DNA of 64,000 bases from Microvelia longipes (lineage: Eukaryota > Arthropoda > Insecta > Hemiptera > Veliidae). The DNA lies in assembly GCA_018340805.1 (NCBI GenBank), contig JACMZG010001913.1, positions 6,028,209-6,092,208 on the forward strand. The letters run 5' to 3'. Made by a program: the position numbers and the translations under genes. Position 1 is the first letter of the stretch. Every line of letters begins with the position of its first letter. The notes beneath the pieces were generated by a model. That model did not search any database, had not been told where the DNA came from, and saw only the letters and a program-made list of their open reading frames with translations. Below, piece by piece: positions 1 through 12,282 of the stretch.

Positions 1-590
1 ACTAGGAAACATAAAAAAAAAATAATTTATTATTATTAACTTATAAAGATAAGACTATTGTAGTACACCAAAAGAAAGAAAACATTTTATTTTCAGTTTC
101 AATTAATATTTAATTATAAGCACTTATGCTGTTTTTTTAAAATGTAGGAAAAATAATTTATAAAAATTCTATTAATAAAACTCACTAATTAAGGATTTTC
201 AGCAAAAACAACGTAATTAAGAATAAAAGTCAGACTCCGAGGAGTTTCCCACTTTTTATTTCAGCAACTTGAACGATTTTAATTTTATTTCTGCTCTGGT
301 TATCTAATTAGAAGATTTAAGTGGATTCTCGTTTAGTTTAATATTATTAAATAAAACTAATTACTATTAGGTATTAAATAACTGACTAAATTAATTTAGT
401 TTATACCTACGAATAGGCTCGCTGAGCCACCACTCAAGGACTCTAGGCTAGGTGGCCGCCAAGCGACGAATTAAAAATGAACTAATGACGTAGAAAAAGG
501 TAATGCCATGTAAATGTTTATGTACAGGTAACCTTCGTATATAATTTTAATCACCATTTTAGATTGACTGCGCTTGTCATAATTAACCTA
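1..590. other. AT-rich unique sequence, no gene seen
   Basis: No coding region or recognisable repeat was found. A short GC-richer patch around 415-470 is the only compositional break. The stretch ends at a long TA microsatellite. Confidence 0.5.
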
Positions 591-595
591 AATCA

Positions 596-724
596 TATAT
601 AAAATATATATATCTATATATTATAATATATTATATATATTATTATTTATATATTGAAATATATATTTATATATATATATATATATAATATATATATACT
701 TATATAATATTATACTATATATAT

Positions 725-757
<33 letters not shown>

Positions 758-838
758 TTAATATATATAAATTGGTATTATATAATTGTATATGTATATA
801 TATATATATATATATAATATATATATATATATTATATT

Positions 839-869
<31 letters not shown>

Positions 870-985
870 AATAATAATATATATTAATATATATATATAA
901 TATTATATATATATATATATATATATTATATTATATATATATATAATATATATATACATTATATGTATATATATATATATATATG
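596..985. repeat. TA-dinucleotide microsatellite
   Basis: About 390 bases of nearly pure alternating T and A with occasional AA or TT interruptions. It is self-complementary and can extrude as cruciform DNA. Arrays of this kind recur at 31.7, 31.9, 32.8, 52.6 and 52.9 kb. Confidence 0.95.
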
Positions 986-1980
986 GATAATCAGATGAGT
1001 TTGTATAAAGGTATGCACGAGATATTGTTCCTAGACGTTTCAATGGGACAAATTATACCATTCAATGTTTTTTCGGATCTATATGAAACTTGTCACAAAA
1101 ATCCTAGAACATATTATTTTTGAAATGTGTATAATGTCACTAACTCACATACAATTACTCAGCAAAATGCACAAAAATTCAAAAAATTATTACAATTGGC
1201 TAATATAAAATTGAATATTTAATAACAAAAATTTAACAACGTTAAATTTTTTTACTTCATTAGTTACTTTTTGTTTGTTTGAAATATATAAATATGTATA
1301 AAAAATTACGGTTTTCGTATAATACAATACTATTAACGCAGTATGCCACTCATAAAACTAAATTAGACGAATTGTTAAAGGAGAAGAATCATATGGCCGC
1401 AGGTAGACCCGTGGCACAACCTACGCCAGAACCAGGTAGCAGCCATAAGTCTGGAAGTCCCTTGCCTGAAATTTGGGTTGTTTAAAGTACAATTCACAAC
1501 AAGTGCACACCGATACGAAATGTAGAAATATTTAAGAGCATTGGAGAAACATTGTATTTTTTTATAAAGAGAGTTTTTGAGTTATAAAAACCTTAGGGAA
1601 AGCTTTTAGCAAAGAAAAATTGAATTGTGGTTCTGTCTAATCTAGATATGATTATTGATTACCCTTATCTTTCCTCGATTCATCTCTTTATTTGCAGAGT
1701 TCGGTTAATATGATCAGACAACTGATTTCTACCTGTCAGTTCGTTTAAAAAGACTCGCATGAAGCTCTAAAAAAGCTAGAGGAGAAAGGGGGAATTCTAT
1801 AAGACTTATTGACTTAAACAAGTCTAGTCTTCAACTTACAGTAAATGTACCAGGACTTAGCACTAATAAAGATAGTCAAGACTTCTAGGTGTCTCGATGC
1901 TTTCCTCTATTTGGGAAAGTGTGATAGATTTATAAAGCAAAGATTATATACAGGAGCAAATCAGAACAGGAGAGCAGATC
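986..1980. other. non-coding stretch, possible relic coding fragment
   Basis: There is no open reading frame with family resemblance. A 68-codon open stretch (1279-1485) has a Pro/Ser-rich tail, but I do not recognise it. The region is bounded on the right by the arm of an inverted-repeat transposon. Confidence 0.4.
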
Positions 1981-2254
1981 CTATAGTCCAAGAGCCGGAC
2001 CTGAAAAAATGTGATTTATTTTGTACTACTTCAAACCAAATTTTTCTGAAAATATACCTTAAACTATGAGAAAAATCATAGTCATCCTTTACAGAGTGGA
2101 GTCCTTTATATGATTGCGCATGCTCATAATTTTATATAATCGCACAAATTTCAGTTTTTCTTTAAATAAGTGGTTCCCCGTGGGTCGTGTGCAAAACATG
2201 GGGAGAACATTTTTAAAATTGATAAAACGTTCTGTAAAACGAGTGTTTAATCAT

Positions 2255-3449
2255 GAATAAAATCCGTGTAATGGGTTCAAGTATTACAACAAATGATATC
2301 GAGCATGTACAAAGACTAAACAAGTAGGAGAACAGGATGGTAATCCCGTCTGTGTTTCGTTAATAGCGTTTAAAATGAAGCTTCTAGTTATGGAAAACCG
2401 AAAAAAGCTGGTATCATTGGAAGAGAAAATAAGTTTTGGAGATGATTACCCTCAAACTGTAAAGACAAGCGAAAAACTTATCCCAAAAATGCTGATGGCT
2501 AAGAAAAAGGAAAGTATGCAATAATATGACCAATATGACCAAATATGACTGCCAATATGACCGCTTAGTGATTAAAGATTTCAAAGCTAAGAATATTCAC
2601 ATTAAAAGTATTTCGAAAATAAACTCAACATCAAGCAACACAACAAAAAATAAAACAAAAAAGGACAGTAAAACTAAGGATGTGTCGCAAAAGGAGCAAA
2701 AGATAAGCTTAAAAGCCTTTGTCAAGAAAACTTCTATAGAAGAACCTAATTTACCCAACAAGTAATATGGGACTTTAATTAAAGGATTGCTCGATGAAGA
2801 TGGTAAAGTAGAACTTGGAATGCAATTTTAAAACTCCGCCTATATTAACAAAAATTTTATTCATTAGAATTAAAAATAATTATATACTTAAATAAAATAA
2901 TTAATAACTAAATAAATAAGTGTGTAATTAAAATATAGTATTTGACTTGTATTTAATCATTTTAATAAAAACAGGGAAATAGCTTTATTATTTTAAAAGT
3001 AAAAATTATTTATTTTTATTACTTCAAAAATAGTATCAAATTATAATTTCACAAAAACAGAATTATAAGATAATTTAAAATAGCTAGTTGTAAATTTTTA
3101 ATAAAAAACACTAGTACAAAAAATATGCATTACATTAAAATTAAATTAAATCTATAGCTTATTTAATTAAAGTATATGTAATTGGAAGATAATTATGAAA
3201 GAAAAATCAGAAAGTTAAACTTACAATTAAATAAAAATAATAGACGAAATTTTTTGAAATATTTTGTAACATCAGAATATTTCTGATTTCAAAATGGAGG
3301 AAATTTAAAGAGAATATAAGTAATCAGCTCTGAAGCCTTGAAGAAGGTAACCACGATGGTTAACCACGTATTTGCAAATATATAGATCTCACAATATAAA
3401 ATGTAATTTCTAAATATTTCTTATTTGCAATAAATGGTTAATTTATTTA
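2255..3449 (+). mobile_element. retroelement insertion carrying a LINE ORF1-like relic
   Basis: This segment is nested in the inverted-repeat transposon and flanked by the 9-bp repeat TTTAATCAT, a length typical of target-primed reverse transcription. It starts inside coding sequence, so it is 5'-truncated. It then runs through an ORF1-like region (2258-2764) into about 680 bases of AT-rich sequence ending near an AATAAA. No reverse transcriptase region follows, so it may be a half-LINE or an internally deleted copy. Confidence 0.55.
2258..2764 (+). pseudogene. LINE ORF1-like C-terminal fragment, frameshifted
   Basis: Two reading frames must be joined across a frameshift near 2325. The first part reads KIRVMGSSITTNDIEHVQRL and the second continues with GNPVCVSLIAFKMKLL, ENRKKL and a final DRLVIKDF after a stop near 2522. 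The order matches the end of non-LTR retrotransposon ORF1 proteins of the L1/RTE-like type. In those, an IEEVHRLG-like helix is followed by a basic RKKL motif and a terminal YDKLVVDG-like strand. The last part (2526-2765) is Lys-rich. The family match is from memory of the motif order, not from a search. The fragment is non-functional. A coiled-coil N-terminus, if there ever was one, is missing because the insertion begins here. Confidence 0.5.
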
Positions 3450-3960
3450 TTTAATCATTGAAAAATCGGGATGACTACAACCAAGTTATGGCTCTTTCAA
3501 AATCACCAAAAAATGGTTAATTTATGCAAAGTCATCGAATTTCTTTGATAAAATATTGGCTTTTTGTGCTTTTCTTAACCATTAACCAGACGTCATAACT
3601 TTCGTTGTAGATCCAAATTTGGACGAAAAAAACACTCGTTTATAGAAAATTTTTTATCTGCCTCAAAAAATGTTTTCTTTATGTTTTGCACACGACCTAC
3701 AGGAAACCACTTTTGCAGAAACTGGAATTGTTGCAATTTTAATATTTTGAGCGAGCGCATTCATATGAAGGGCTCCACTCTGGATAGGCAGACTATGCTA
3801 TTTCTTCATAATTTAGGCTATATTTTCAGAAACATTTAGTTTGAAGTAGTACAAAATAAGTCACATTTCTTTAGGTCCGGCTCTTGGACTACTAGGATGG
3901 CTTGTTCTTCACCCCTTCATACAAAGTACCTGAAGGTTTACAAATTCTAGCGTGGAGGTA

Positions 3961-5932
3961 CTTAATACTTATTCTATTACCAAGTTAGAGTAACTTCATT
4001 GCTTGATATTTTTCGACAACTAAGTTAAAGTAACTTTATGTTGATACTAATTCTACTACTAAGTTAAAATTACCTCATTACTTGATACTTTTTTACCACT
4101 AAGTTAATATAACTTCATTACTTGATACTTATTCTATTACTAGATTATATGTAGTTTATTACCTAATACTTATTATGTTAATAAATAAAAGTAACTTCAT
4201 TACTTGATACTTTTTACCACTAAGTTAAAGTAACTTCATTAGTTGATACTTATTCTATTACCAAGTTAGAGTAACTTCATTGATATTTCAACTAACTAAC
4301 TAACTTTGATATTTCAACTAAGTTAAAGTAACTTTATGTTGATACTAATTCTACTAATAAGTTAAAATTACCTCATTACTTGATACCTTTTTACCACTAA
4401 GTTAAAGTAACTTCATTACTTGATACTTATTCTATTACTAGATTAATGTATTTCATTGCCTAATACTTATTATGTTATTAAATAAAAGTAATTCATTACT
4501 TGATACTTTTTACCACTAAGTTAAAGTAACTTCATTACTTGATACTTATTCTATTACTAGATTATATGTAGTTTATTACCTAATACTTATTATGTTAATA
4601 AATAAAAGTAACTTCATTACTTGATACTTTTTTACCACTAAGTTAAAGTAACTTTATGTTGATACTAATTCTACTACTAAGTTAAAATTACCTCATTACT
4701 TGATACTTTTTTACCACTAAGTTAAAGCAACTTCATTACTCGATACTTTTTTACCACTAAGTTAAAGTAACTTCATTATTTTATAAATTTTTACCGCTAA
4801 GTTAAAGTAATTACTTTACTTGATACTTATTTTATCACTAGATTAATGTATTTCACTACCTAATACTTATATGTTATTAAATAAAAGTAACTTCATTACT
4901 TGATACTTTTTTACCACTAAGTTAAAGTACTCATTACTTGATATTTTTTACCACAAAGTTAAGTAACTTCATTACTTGATATTTTTTACCACTAAGTTAA
5001 AGTAACTTCATTACTTGATACTTCTTTACCACTAAGTTAATGTAACTTCATTTCTTGATACTTATTCTATTACTAGATTAATGTATTTCATTGCTAAACT
5101 TATTATGTTATTTAATAAAAGGTAACTTCATTACTTGATACTTTTACCACTAAGTTAAAGTAACTTCATTACTTGATACTTTTTTACCACTAAGTTAAAG
5201 TAACTTCATTACTCGTACTTTTTTACCACTAAGTTAAGTAACTTCATTATTTTATAAATTTTTTACCGCTAAGTTAAAGGTAATTACTTTACTGATACTT
5301 ATTTATATCACTAGATTAATGTATTTCACTACCTAATATTTATATTTATTAAATAAAAGTAACTTCATTAATTGATACTTTTTTACCACTAAGTTAAAGT
5401 AACTTCATTACTTGATACTTTTTTACCACTAAGTTAAAGTAACTTCATTACTTGATACTTTTTTACCACTAAGTTAAAGTAAGTTCATTATTTTATAATT
5501 TTTTACCGCTAAGTTAAAGTAATTACTTTACTTGATACTTATTCTATCACTAGATTAATGTACTTCATTACCTAATACTTATTATGTTATTAATAAAAAT
5601 AACTTCATTACTTGATAATTTTTTACCACTAAGTTAAAGTAACTTCATTACTTGATACTTTTTTACCACTATTAAAGTAACCTTGATTTTTTTTACCACT
5701 AAGTTAAAGTAACTTCATTACTTGATATTTTTTTACCACTAGTTAAAGTAACTTCATTACTTAATACTTTTTTTTACTATTAAAAACTTCATTACTTGAT
5801 ACTTTTATACCACTAAGTTAAAAGTAACTTCATTACTTATATTTTTTTACCACTAGTTAAAGTAACTTCATTACTTGATCTTTTTTACCACTATGTTAAA
5901 GTAACTTTATTACTTCATACTTATCGCTCTAT
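3961..5932 (+). repeat. 40-bp satellite array with at least two unit types
   Basis: About 49 units of roughly 40 bp. The commonest unit contains TTACCACTAAGTTAAAGTAA followed by CTTCATTACTTGATACT. A second type contains CTATTACTAGATTAATGTA and CCTAATACT, and a third contains TATGTTATTAAATAAAAGTA. The second and third types travel together and are inserted at intervals among the first, giving a loose higher-order pattern. Many units differ by single-base indels. Confidence 0.95.
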
Positions 5933-6732
5933 TTATTATGTCGTAAAAACCTCTTTAACACGTTTATTTATCAGGCTATTTCGTTTTATTGCGAGTTTAA
6001 CTACAAAACTTGTTAAACAGTCTGTAAAATAAAAAAAATAAAAAACTCAATTCGAGTTGAACCCTTTGCACAATGCTTACGAACTAACTTCCAATCTTAA
6101 CCGTCTCAGAAATTTAAAAAATATTTTCTAAAAAAATCGTATTAATCTGTATGTTTCTGTAAATTTATTGTTGTATTTATATTGATGAAATTATATTTGA
6201 TTAAATAATAGTATCATAATTTTAATATTATTTGACATACACATAAAAAATTTAGTTATATTAAAATTGGAAGTGGACTCGTAAGGATTTTAGAACGGGC
6301 TGTAAAGACGAGATATAAAAATAAAACGGAATGACGAAAAAACCCATTAAATAAAAGCGTTAAGTAAAACAAACGAAAAAGCGAAATTCACGACAACTGG
6401 CGCTTTTATATTCTTTTTACGATCTTAGTGAAATTGGAAGCCTCCCCCCGCCTCTAAGGTTAAATTCAACCACTTTATACAAATATAAAAAATATAGCAC
6501 TAAATTAGCTGTAAAATACAGAACCCTTACAAAGACGGTTAATAGGTTTATACCGGGTGGAACATTTTAGATGCTCCAACATTAAATCCTTGAAAATAAG
6601 GGAAAATATGGTCCTAAAGTTACAAAAATGGTCTCTATACCCCAGTCTTGGAAGATATTACCTTTATTACCACGATGAGCGACTTCGAGTATTTAGGGGG
6701 CGAGTCGATTACTTTTTAGGGGTTGCAAGTGC
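5933..6732. other. spacer between two satellite arrays, no gene seen
   Basis: AT-rich sequence without recognisable coding potential or a known repeat. A short pyrimidine-rich patch (CCTCCCCCCGCCTC) lies near 6441. Confidence 0.4.
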
Positions 6733-7576
6733 TCGCTTTTTGCTTATCTCAAAAAATAGTAAATCTCGAACGCTTATCACAAAAAAGTACATCTGAAAAC
6801 GCTTATCACAATAAATAGTACATCTAAAACGCTTATCACAATAAATAGTACATCTAAAACGCATATCACAATAAATAGTACATCTAAAACGCTTATCACA
6901 AAAAATAGTACATCTCAAACGCTTATCACAAACAATAGTACATCTCAAACGCTTATCTCAATAAATAGTACATCTCAAACGCTTATTTCAAACAAATATT
7001 ACATCTTAAACGCTTATCTCAAACAATAGTACATCTTAAACGCTTATCTCAAAAAGTAGTACATCTCAAACGCTTATCTAAAAAATAGTACATCTAAACG
7101 CTTATCACAAAAAAATAGTACATCTCAAACGCTTATCACAAAAATAGTACCTAAACGCTTATCACAACAAATATACAGCTCAAACGCTTATCACAAACAA
7201 ATAGTACATCTAAAACGCTTATCACAAAAAATAGTACATCTCAAACGCTTATCACAAAAAATATACATCTCAATCGCTTATCACAAAAATAGTACAGCTT
7301 ACACAATAAATAGTACATCTCAAACGCTTATCACAAAAATAAGTACATCTCACGCTTATCACAAAAATAGTACATCTCAAAACGCTTATCACAAAAAAAT
7401 AGTACATTCTCAAACCTTATCACAAAAAAAAGTACATCTCAATTGCTTATTACAAAAATAGTACATCTAAAACGCTTATCACAATAAATAGTACATCTCA
7501 AACGCTTATCACAAACAAATAGTATATCTCAAACGCTTATCAAAAACAAATAGTACATCTAAAAAATAGTACATCA
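6733..7576 (+). repeat. 30-bp tandem array
   Basis: About 28 units of 30 bp built on AACGCTTATCACA, an A-rich spacer and TAGTACATCTC. Because the unit length is a multiple of three it stays open by chance in several frames, which produces repetitive open stretches on both strands that are not genes. Confidence 0.95.
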
Positions 7577-8759
7577 TACATGGCTGTAATGTCATTTTAT
7601 TGTTTTGGAAATCATCTATTGACCCATTATTGCTCGTCAATGAACACATTTCAGCAGCAAAAAATCCTATTTACCACCTGGGAAAATAATCAACTCTTTC
7701 ATTTCAAATCAATACTCTACTTAACACATCGGCAAAGAAAATTTTAAATAGACACAAGAGGAGAAAAATAAAATTAGGTTTAATGAAACTTTTTCTACAA
7801 GAAACAAAACATGATAAAAACTATAGATAAAACTATGTAACTAACAATAGTTACATAGTAGATAGGAATAAAATGTAATTTCACTAAGCAATAAATTTCT
7901 TATATCAACATAAGAAAGGGGTAAACAATATAAAGAATAAAAAAAAACTTTAAAGATAAAAAAATACAATATAAAAAATTAATTTGAATATAAATTAAGA
8001 AATTATATTTTTTTTCGGCAGATATAAATGTTCATTAAAAATGCAAGGTATTGCTCTTCTAGTGTTAAGTGCGCCCCCTTTAAAAGGAGGGGGATGGAAA
8101 GTGCCCTCAGGCTTATTAAGAATCTGTAGCACCTCTTTATGTCTTGGTTAATTGTAAGAAACCCACAAAAAAACCCACCCGAAATTTTACCAAGTTTTCA
8201 AAACATTTTCATTATAATACGGAGCTAAAGTATAAAAAGGGAAAGTTTGGTTCAAACGATAAAAATTGGATTAAAGAGGAACAAAAGATTTTATTTCGAA
8301 ATTAAAGTTTAAAGGTGTAAAAAAAGATCTTAATACACCGCCAAAATTTACTATATAAAAGAAAACAATTGCGTTTAATGAAACATGACTGCCATTTTTA
8401 ATTATAAATATTAATAGTAAACTAAATACAATTTTTAAGAATGTATCAACTTGCTTCAAACAAAAGTATTCATAACAAAGGAGACGTTGTAACGTTAAAA
8501 TAAATGTATAATGTAAAAATTGTGTACGGTGTGCCTGGGTACTTTGCTCACAAATTCAAATTTACTTTGTTCTGTCCACACTTAAAATAAAATAGTTATT
8601 TGAAGTCAAGGGTGTTACGTCTTACGTTTAAAAAAAAGTTTCTTACGTTTTTTGGGTCGCTAAATGGAATGAATCTGGTCCGGGACGTTACGAGGTTTTA
8701 ACTCGATCAGTCAAGTTTTCATTATAAAAATTTCTTTTAAACGATACAATACTTTTTTT
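7577..8759. other. AT-rich spacer, no gene seen
   Basis: No coding region or repeat family recognised. A short palindromic stretch around AACTATGTAACTAACAATAG lies near 7832. Confidence 0.4.
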
Positions 8760-9306
8760 TGGCTTAAGCATTACAATAACCTGAAAACTCTGCATTGTCA
8801 GGTGTTCTGTTTTAATTCAGGTTTTACAATGACCTGAACTCTTTCCAATGTATTTTGTCCTGCTCTTGTAAAGGTTTTACAATGACCTGAACTCTTTCCA
8901 ATGTCTTTTTTCCTGATCTTGTAAAGGTTTTACAATGACCTGAACTCTTTCCAATGTCTGCTGTCCTGCTCTTGTAAAGGTTTTACAATGACCTGAACTC
9001 TTTCCAATGTCTGATGTGCTGTTTTAATTAAGGTTTTACAATGACCCGAACTCTTTGCAATGTCTTTTGTCCTGCTCTTGTAAAGGTTTTACAATGACCT
9101 GAACTCTTTCCAATGTCTGATGTGCTGTTTTAATTAAGGTTTTACAATGACCCGAACTCTTTGCAATGTCTTTTGTCCTGCTCTTGTAAAGGTTTTACAA
9201 TGACCTGAACTCTTTCATTGTCTGCTATCTGATATGGTTAAGGTTTTACAATGACCTGAACTCTTTGCAATGTCTGATGTGCTGTTTTGGCTTAAGCTTT
9301 ACAATT
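8760..9306 (+). repeat. 53-bp tandem array
   Basis: About ten units, each containing GGTTTTACAATGACCTGAAC followed by TCTTTCCAATGTC and a TCCTGCTCTTGTAA spacer. A variant spacer with GTGCTGTTTTAATTA alternates in part of the array, and a divergent edge unit at each end still shows the TTACAAT core. Confidence 0.92.
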
Positions 9307-9814
9307 TTAACTGGTTAACTGTAGCCATGCCCTAATATTTGCTATCCGATGAACCTTTTCATTCTTTTAATTGTAACAAAAATACAATTTTAACAATAAA
9401 AAATAACAACAACTTAAATTGTTAAGTTTAACAACAAAAACTTTAAGGCACGAACTTTAAAACTTAATCTAGAAAAATAAACTACAAAAAACGAGAAAAA
9501 ATAAAACGTATAAAGAAAAACTACTGAGCTATATATCGTATCTAACAAAGACAGCACTGCAGTCCAAACTTTTCTATTTAAAGTTTAAAAACTTCAACAG
9601 CTTAAATATGTTTGTGAAATAAATAACTCTAGTTTAAGTTAATGTTTAATAGTATCAGACACTGTACAAGACTTTATTGATTTCATAGAAACTTTATATA
9701 AGAAGAAATAAATTGAAAGGATAGATTGAAATAAATTGAATTATTATTTTTATTATTAAAAAACTTTATTTTACAATAATTATAAATGTAGCTGCATTTT
9801 AAAAGAAAGTTAGC
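9307..9814. other. AT-rich unique sequence, no gene seen
   Basis: No coding potential or repeat recognised. Confidence 0.4.
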
Positions 9815-9900
9815 TACGGGGAACTTTAGGTATTTTCCTCACTTTATCGCATTCACAACGCTCATTCTAACTATTTGGACTCGCTTCGCTCGTTCATAGA
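9815..9900 (-). mobile_element. family A repeat, 3'-end fragment
   Basis: The minus strand shows the GCGAAGC hairpin module (9877-9895, GAACGAGCGAAGCGAGTCC) and the region that precedes the family A 3' end. The element is truncated on both sides. Confidence 0.7.
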
Positions 9901-10204
9901 AAATGAAAAATCACCATACGACACAAATTAGATTTTCCTCTAGAATGGAGGAAAATTAACTTTCTATCCTAAATCTGAAAAAGGAAAGAACAGTATTACG
10001 GCTTGTTTGTAAAATAAGAGAGGAATCAAAAATCAGGACGGGAAGTAAATTCAGGAAAAAGTAATATACTTTCTATCCCTACTCTTTGGCCTAGACGGTC
10101 AGACACTTGCATGGAATTTGTAAAGATTCATAGTTCGAATCCAATCCGAGTTCCATTGTTTCTATCGTTTTACTAAATACATTTTATGTAAAAACATATT
10201 TTTG

Positions 10205-10499
10205 CGATTTATGATTTTTCGAAATATCGGCAGTAATTATTGCGGGTTAATGACGCCATAAAACATTTTTACGGATAGTACAACGCCCACAGACTGATTT
10301 TTGTACAATGTTTCAACTCTATAGCATAAATACACTGGGAGCTACGTTGATAACAGATTCATACACACACAAACTAACAGACAACTTTATAAAAACTACT
10401 CAGAAAGTCTTAAAACGGATAATTCCGGTGACATCCCGGTTTCGGATTTTTGGCAAACACAATACTTTCCTATATACCTACAGTGTAAATGAGGTATAG
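10205..10499 (-). mobile_element. family A repeat, 5'-half fragment
   Basis: Read on the minus strand it contains the family A head: a TATACC(t)GTAGGTATATAGG-like start, then GAAACCGGGATGTCACC, a TGTGTGTG tract, CTCCCAGTGTATTTATGC and the GACGTCATTAACCCGCAATA-like block (here GGCGTCATTAACCCGCAATA). It lacks the 5S-like and hairpin 3' half. Confidence 0.8.
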
Positions 10500-10974
10500 C
10501 AAAAATAACGATTTTGGTTGTATTATGTAAAATGTTAATTAAATTTAAAATTTATAATGTTAAATCAACACCAACAAATGTAAACTATGTAATGAAAATC
10601 AAATAAATGTCTAATCAAAAATAACAAATAAACACAGAGCGTTGTTCTAAAGAGAAGTTAGTTGATTATTAGCTAACAAAACAGTTAATTAGTTCCCCCA
10701 TCTACTCAGAGAGTGCGCTAGTAGTCAAACAGAAACTAATAAATTAAAACTGCACTACCACCCCAACACATTCTTTCATAACAACAAACTTACATATCAA
10801 CAAATATTTGGAAATTATTAATGATTACATTTTACATTTCTTAATAGACCTTTACTTTCTTGCATTTATGACCTGCACATGCACATAAATAATAAATAAT
10901 AATAATAAATCTTTATTTTTCATTAAATTTTACACAGATAAAACATTAGAAAATTGTCAATATCTTAAATATTG

Positions 10975-11060
10975 ACATACTATACATAACGACTTACCTA
11001 TACATAACGCCTATACATAACGAAAGTCTATACATAAAGGCCTATACATATCGAATTTTG
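10975..11060 (+). repeat. short minisatellite, CTATACATAACG
   Basis: Four to five imperfect copies of a 14-17-bp unit built on CTATACATAACG. It directly precedes a full-length family A element. Confidence 0.8.
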
Positions 11061-11188
11061 TCCTACTTCTTTGTAATAATTATGTATCATAAGTTTTAGC
11101 ATATATTTTAATAAACTACTTGATATATATGTATTTATGCGTTCACAAATAGGTATAACCAATACTGAAATCAAGTTAATAAAAAAAA

Positions 11189-11930
11189 TCGGATACGGGG
11201 TACCTCGGAACTTTTCTTCATTACATCGGATTCGCTACGCTCATTCTCCCTGTTTCGCTCGTCCTCAGAAATACAGTTCGCCAAATTTGTACTGCAACAT
11301 GCCTATGGACTCGCTTCGCTCGTCTTCATATAGTAAATGCATTCGTATCGTCCTCAGCGGTCATCCATACAGCACTGGCCACGCTCAGTGCCCTTTAATT
11401 TTTATGATCTAACCAAAATCATGGATATACTTGTCGTATTGAAACGAAACTTAGTGCTCTTATTTATTTAGTAATAATATACAATTTTACTAATTGTACC
11501 ATTTTCCAATTTAAAAAAACGTACACTAGTCATTCAATTAAAATTGAACTAATGCTGATAATAAGATGACACTTAGCACATGTGTTAGTCTTATACATAG
11601 TCACATGCGTGCCAAATCTCAATCTGATCGCATCATTTTTTCGCGTTTTGTGATTTTTCGACATTTTTGCTGTGTCAATATTTCGGGTTAATGACATCAT
11701 AAAAATATTTTCCGAATAGCACAAGTACAGTAGTAGAATAATTTTTGTACGAAGTTTCAACTCTGTAATAAACTAGGCGTTGCAATGATAACAGACACAC
11801 ACACATACAGACAGACAGCTTTGAAAAATACTCTCAGGAGTCCTTAAAATACCTGAAGCGGATAATGCCGGTTTCGGATTTTTTTACCAACACAATACTT
11901 TTCCAATATACCTTCGGTATAAACGAGGAA
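11189..11930 (-). mobile_element. family A repeat, near full-length copy
   Basis: This is the most complete copy and serves as reference. On the minus strand it runs from the head (near 11930, TTTATACCGAAGGTATATTG) through the CCGAAACCGG block, a TGTGTGTG tract, a GTCATTAACCCGAAATAT block and an ATGACTAGTGTACGTTTTTT block. Then come a 5S rRNA-like segment (11395-11345), hairpin modules at 11325-11307 and 11246-11228, and the conserved end CGAGGTACCCCGTATCCG (11206-11189). There is no coding region. It is about 740 bp. The family recurs more than twenty times here in whole or part and is non-autonomous. I do not know its name. Confidence 0.85.
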
Positions 11931-12282
11931 AATTAAAAATATAATTAAAATTTTCATTAATAGGAGAGCCTAATATAGAAAGACCTATATTTTTGTAAAT
12001 TCATTATATTTTATATTGTTTTTAGAACTTAGTTAATGTTGAAAAACAGTTTATTTAAAGTTTCTACATTCATGTTATAATGGAGCTTAATATTTAGCAT
12101 TATGTTTAGATAATATGATACATTAGTCAAAGTTGAATGTTATACTAAGGTGTATATTGTAGGAAAAGGATGTTTTGTTTCAAAACAAGTCACGTGCTTA
12201 TAATTAAAAGGAAATGCCTAGATTTCAGGAACACTAAATTTTCTTTAACGGGAAATGTAAAAAATGTGTGCTTCTTATTACT

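Larger units (their letters stand above)
1983..3893. mobile_element. DNA transposon with ~270-bp terminal inverted repeats, copy 1
   Basis: The left arm (about 1983-2254) and right arm (about 3626-3893) are inverted copies of each other. Both ends carry TAGTCCAAGAGCCGGACCT reading inwards. A second copy lies at 26397-27290. Comparison of the two shows that 2255-3449 of this copy is an insertion, because the sequence resumes at 3459 in register with copy 2 and TTTAATCAT occurs on both sides (2246-2254 and 3450-3458). I see no transposase, so the element is probably non-autonomous. The superfamily is not assigned because a target-site duplication at the outer ends is unclear. Confidence 0.75.

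Noticed and set aside
6557..6948. Open frames across the start of the 30-bp array (RCTIYCDKR repeats)
   Set aside because: The periodicity equals the DNA repeat and changes are not synonymous; array artefact.
6733..7576. CRISPR-like array (about 30-bp repeated unit)
   Set aside because: There are no unique spacers; it is a head-to-tail satellite in a eukaryotic sequence.
11137..11412. 91-codon open frame with SSLHRIRYAHSPCFA
   Set aside because: It crosses the 3' end, hairpins and 5S-like segment of a non-coding family A repeat; the same peptide recurs at other copies (48625-48386, minus).
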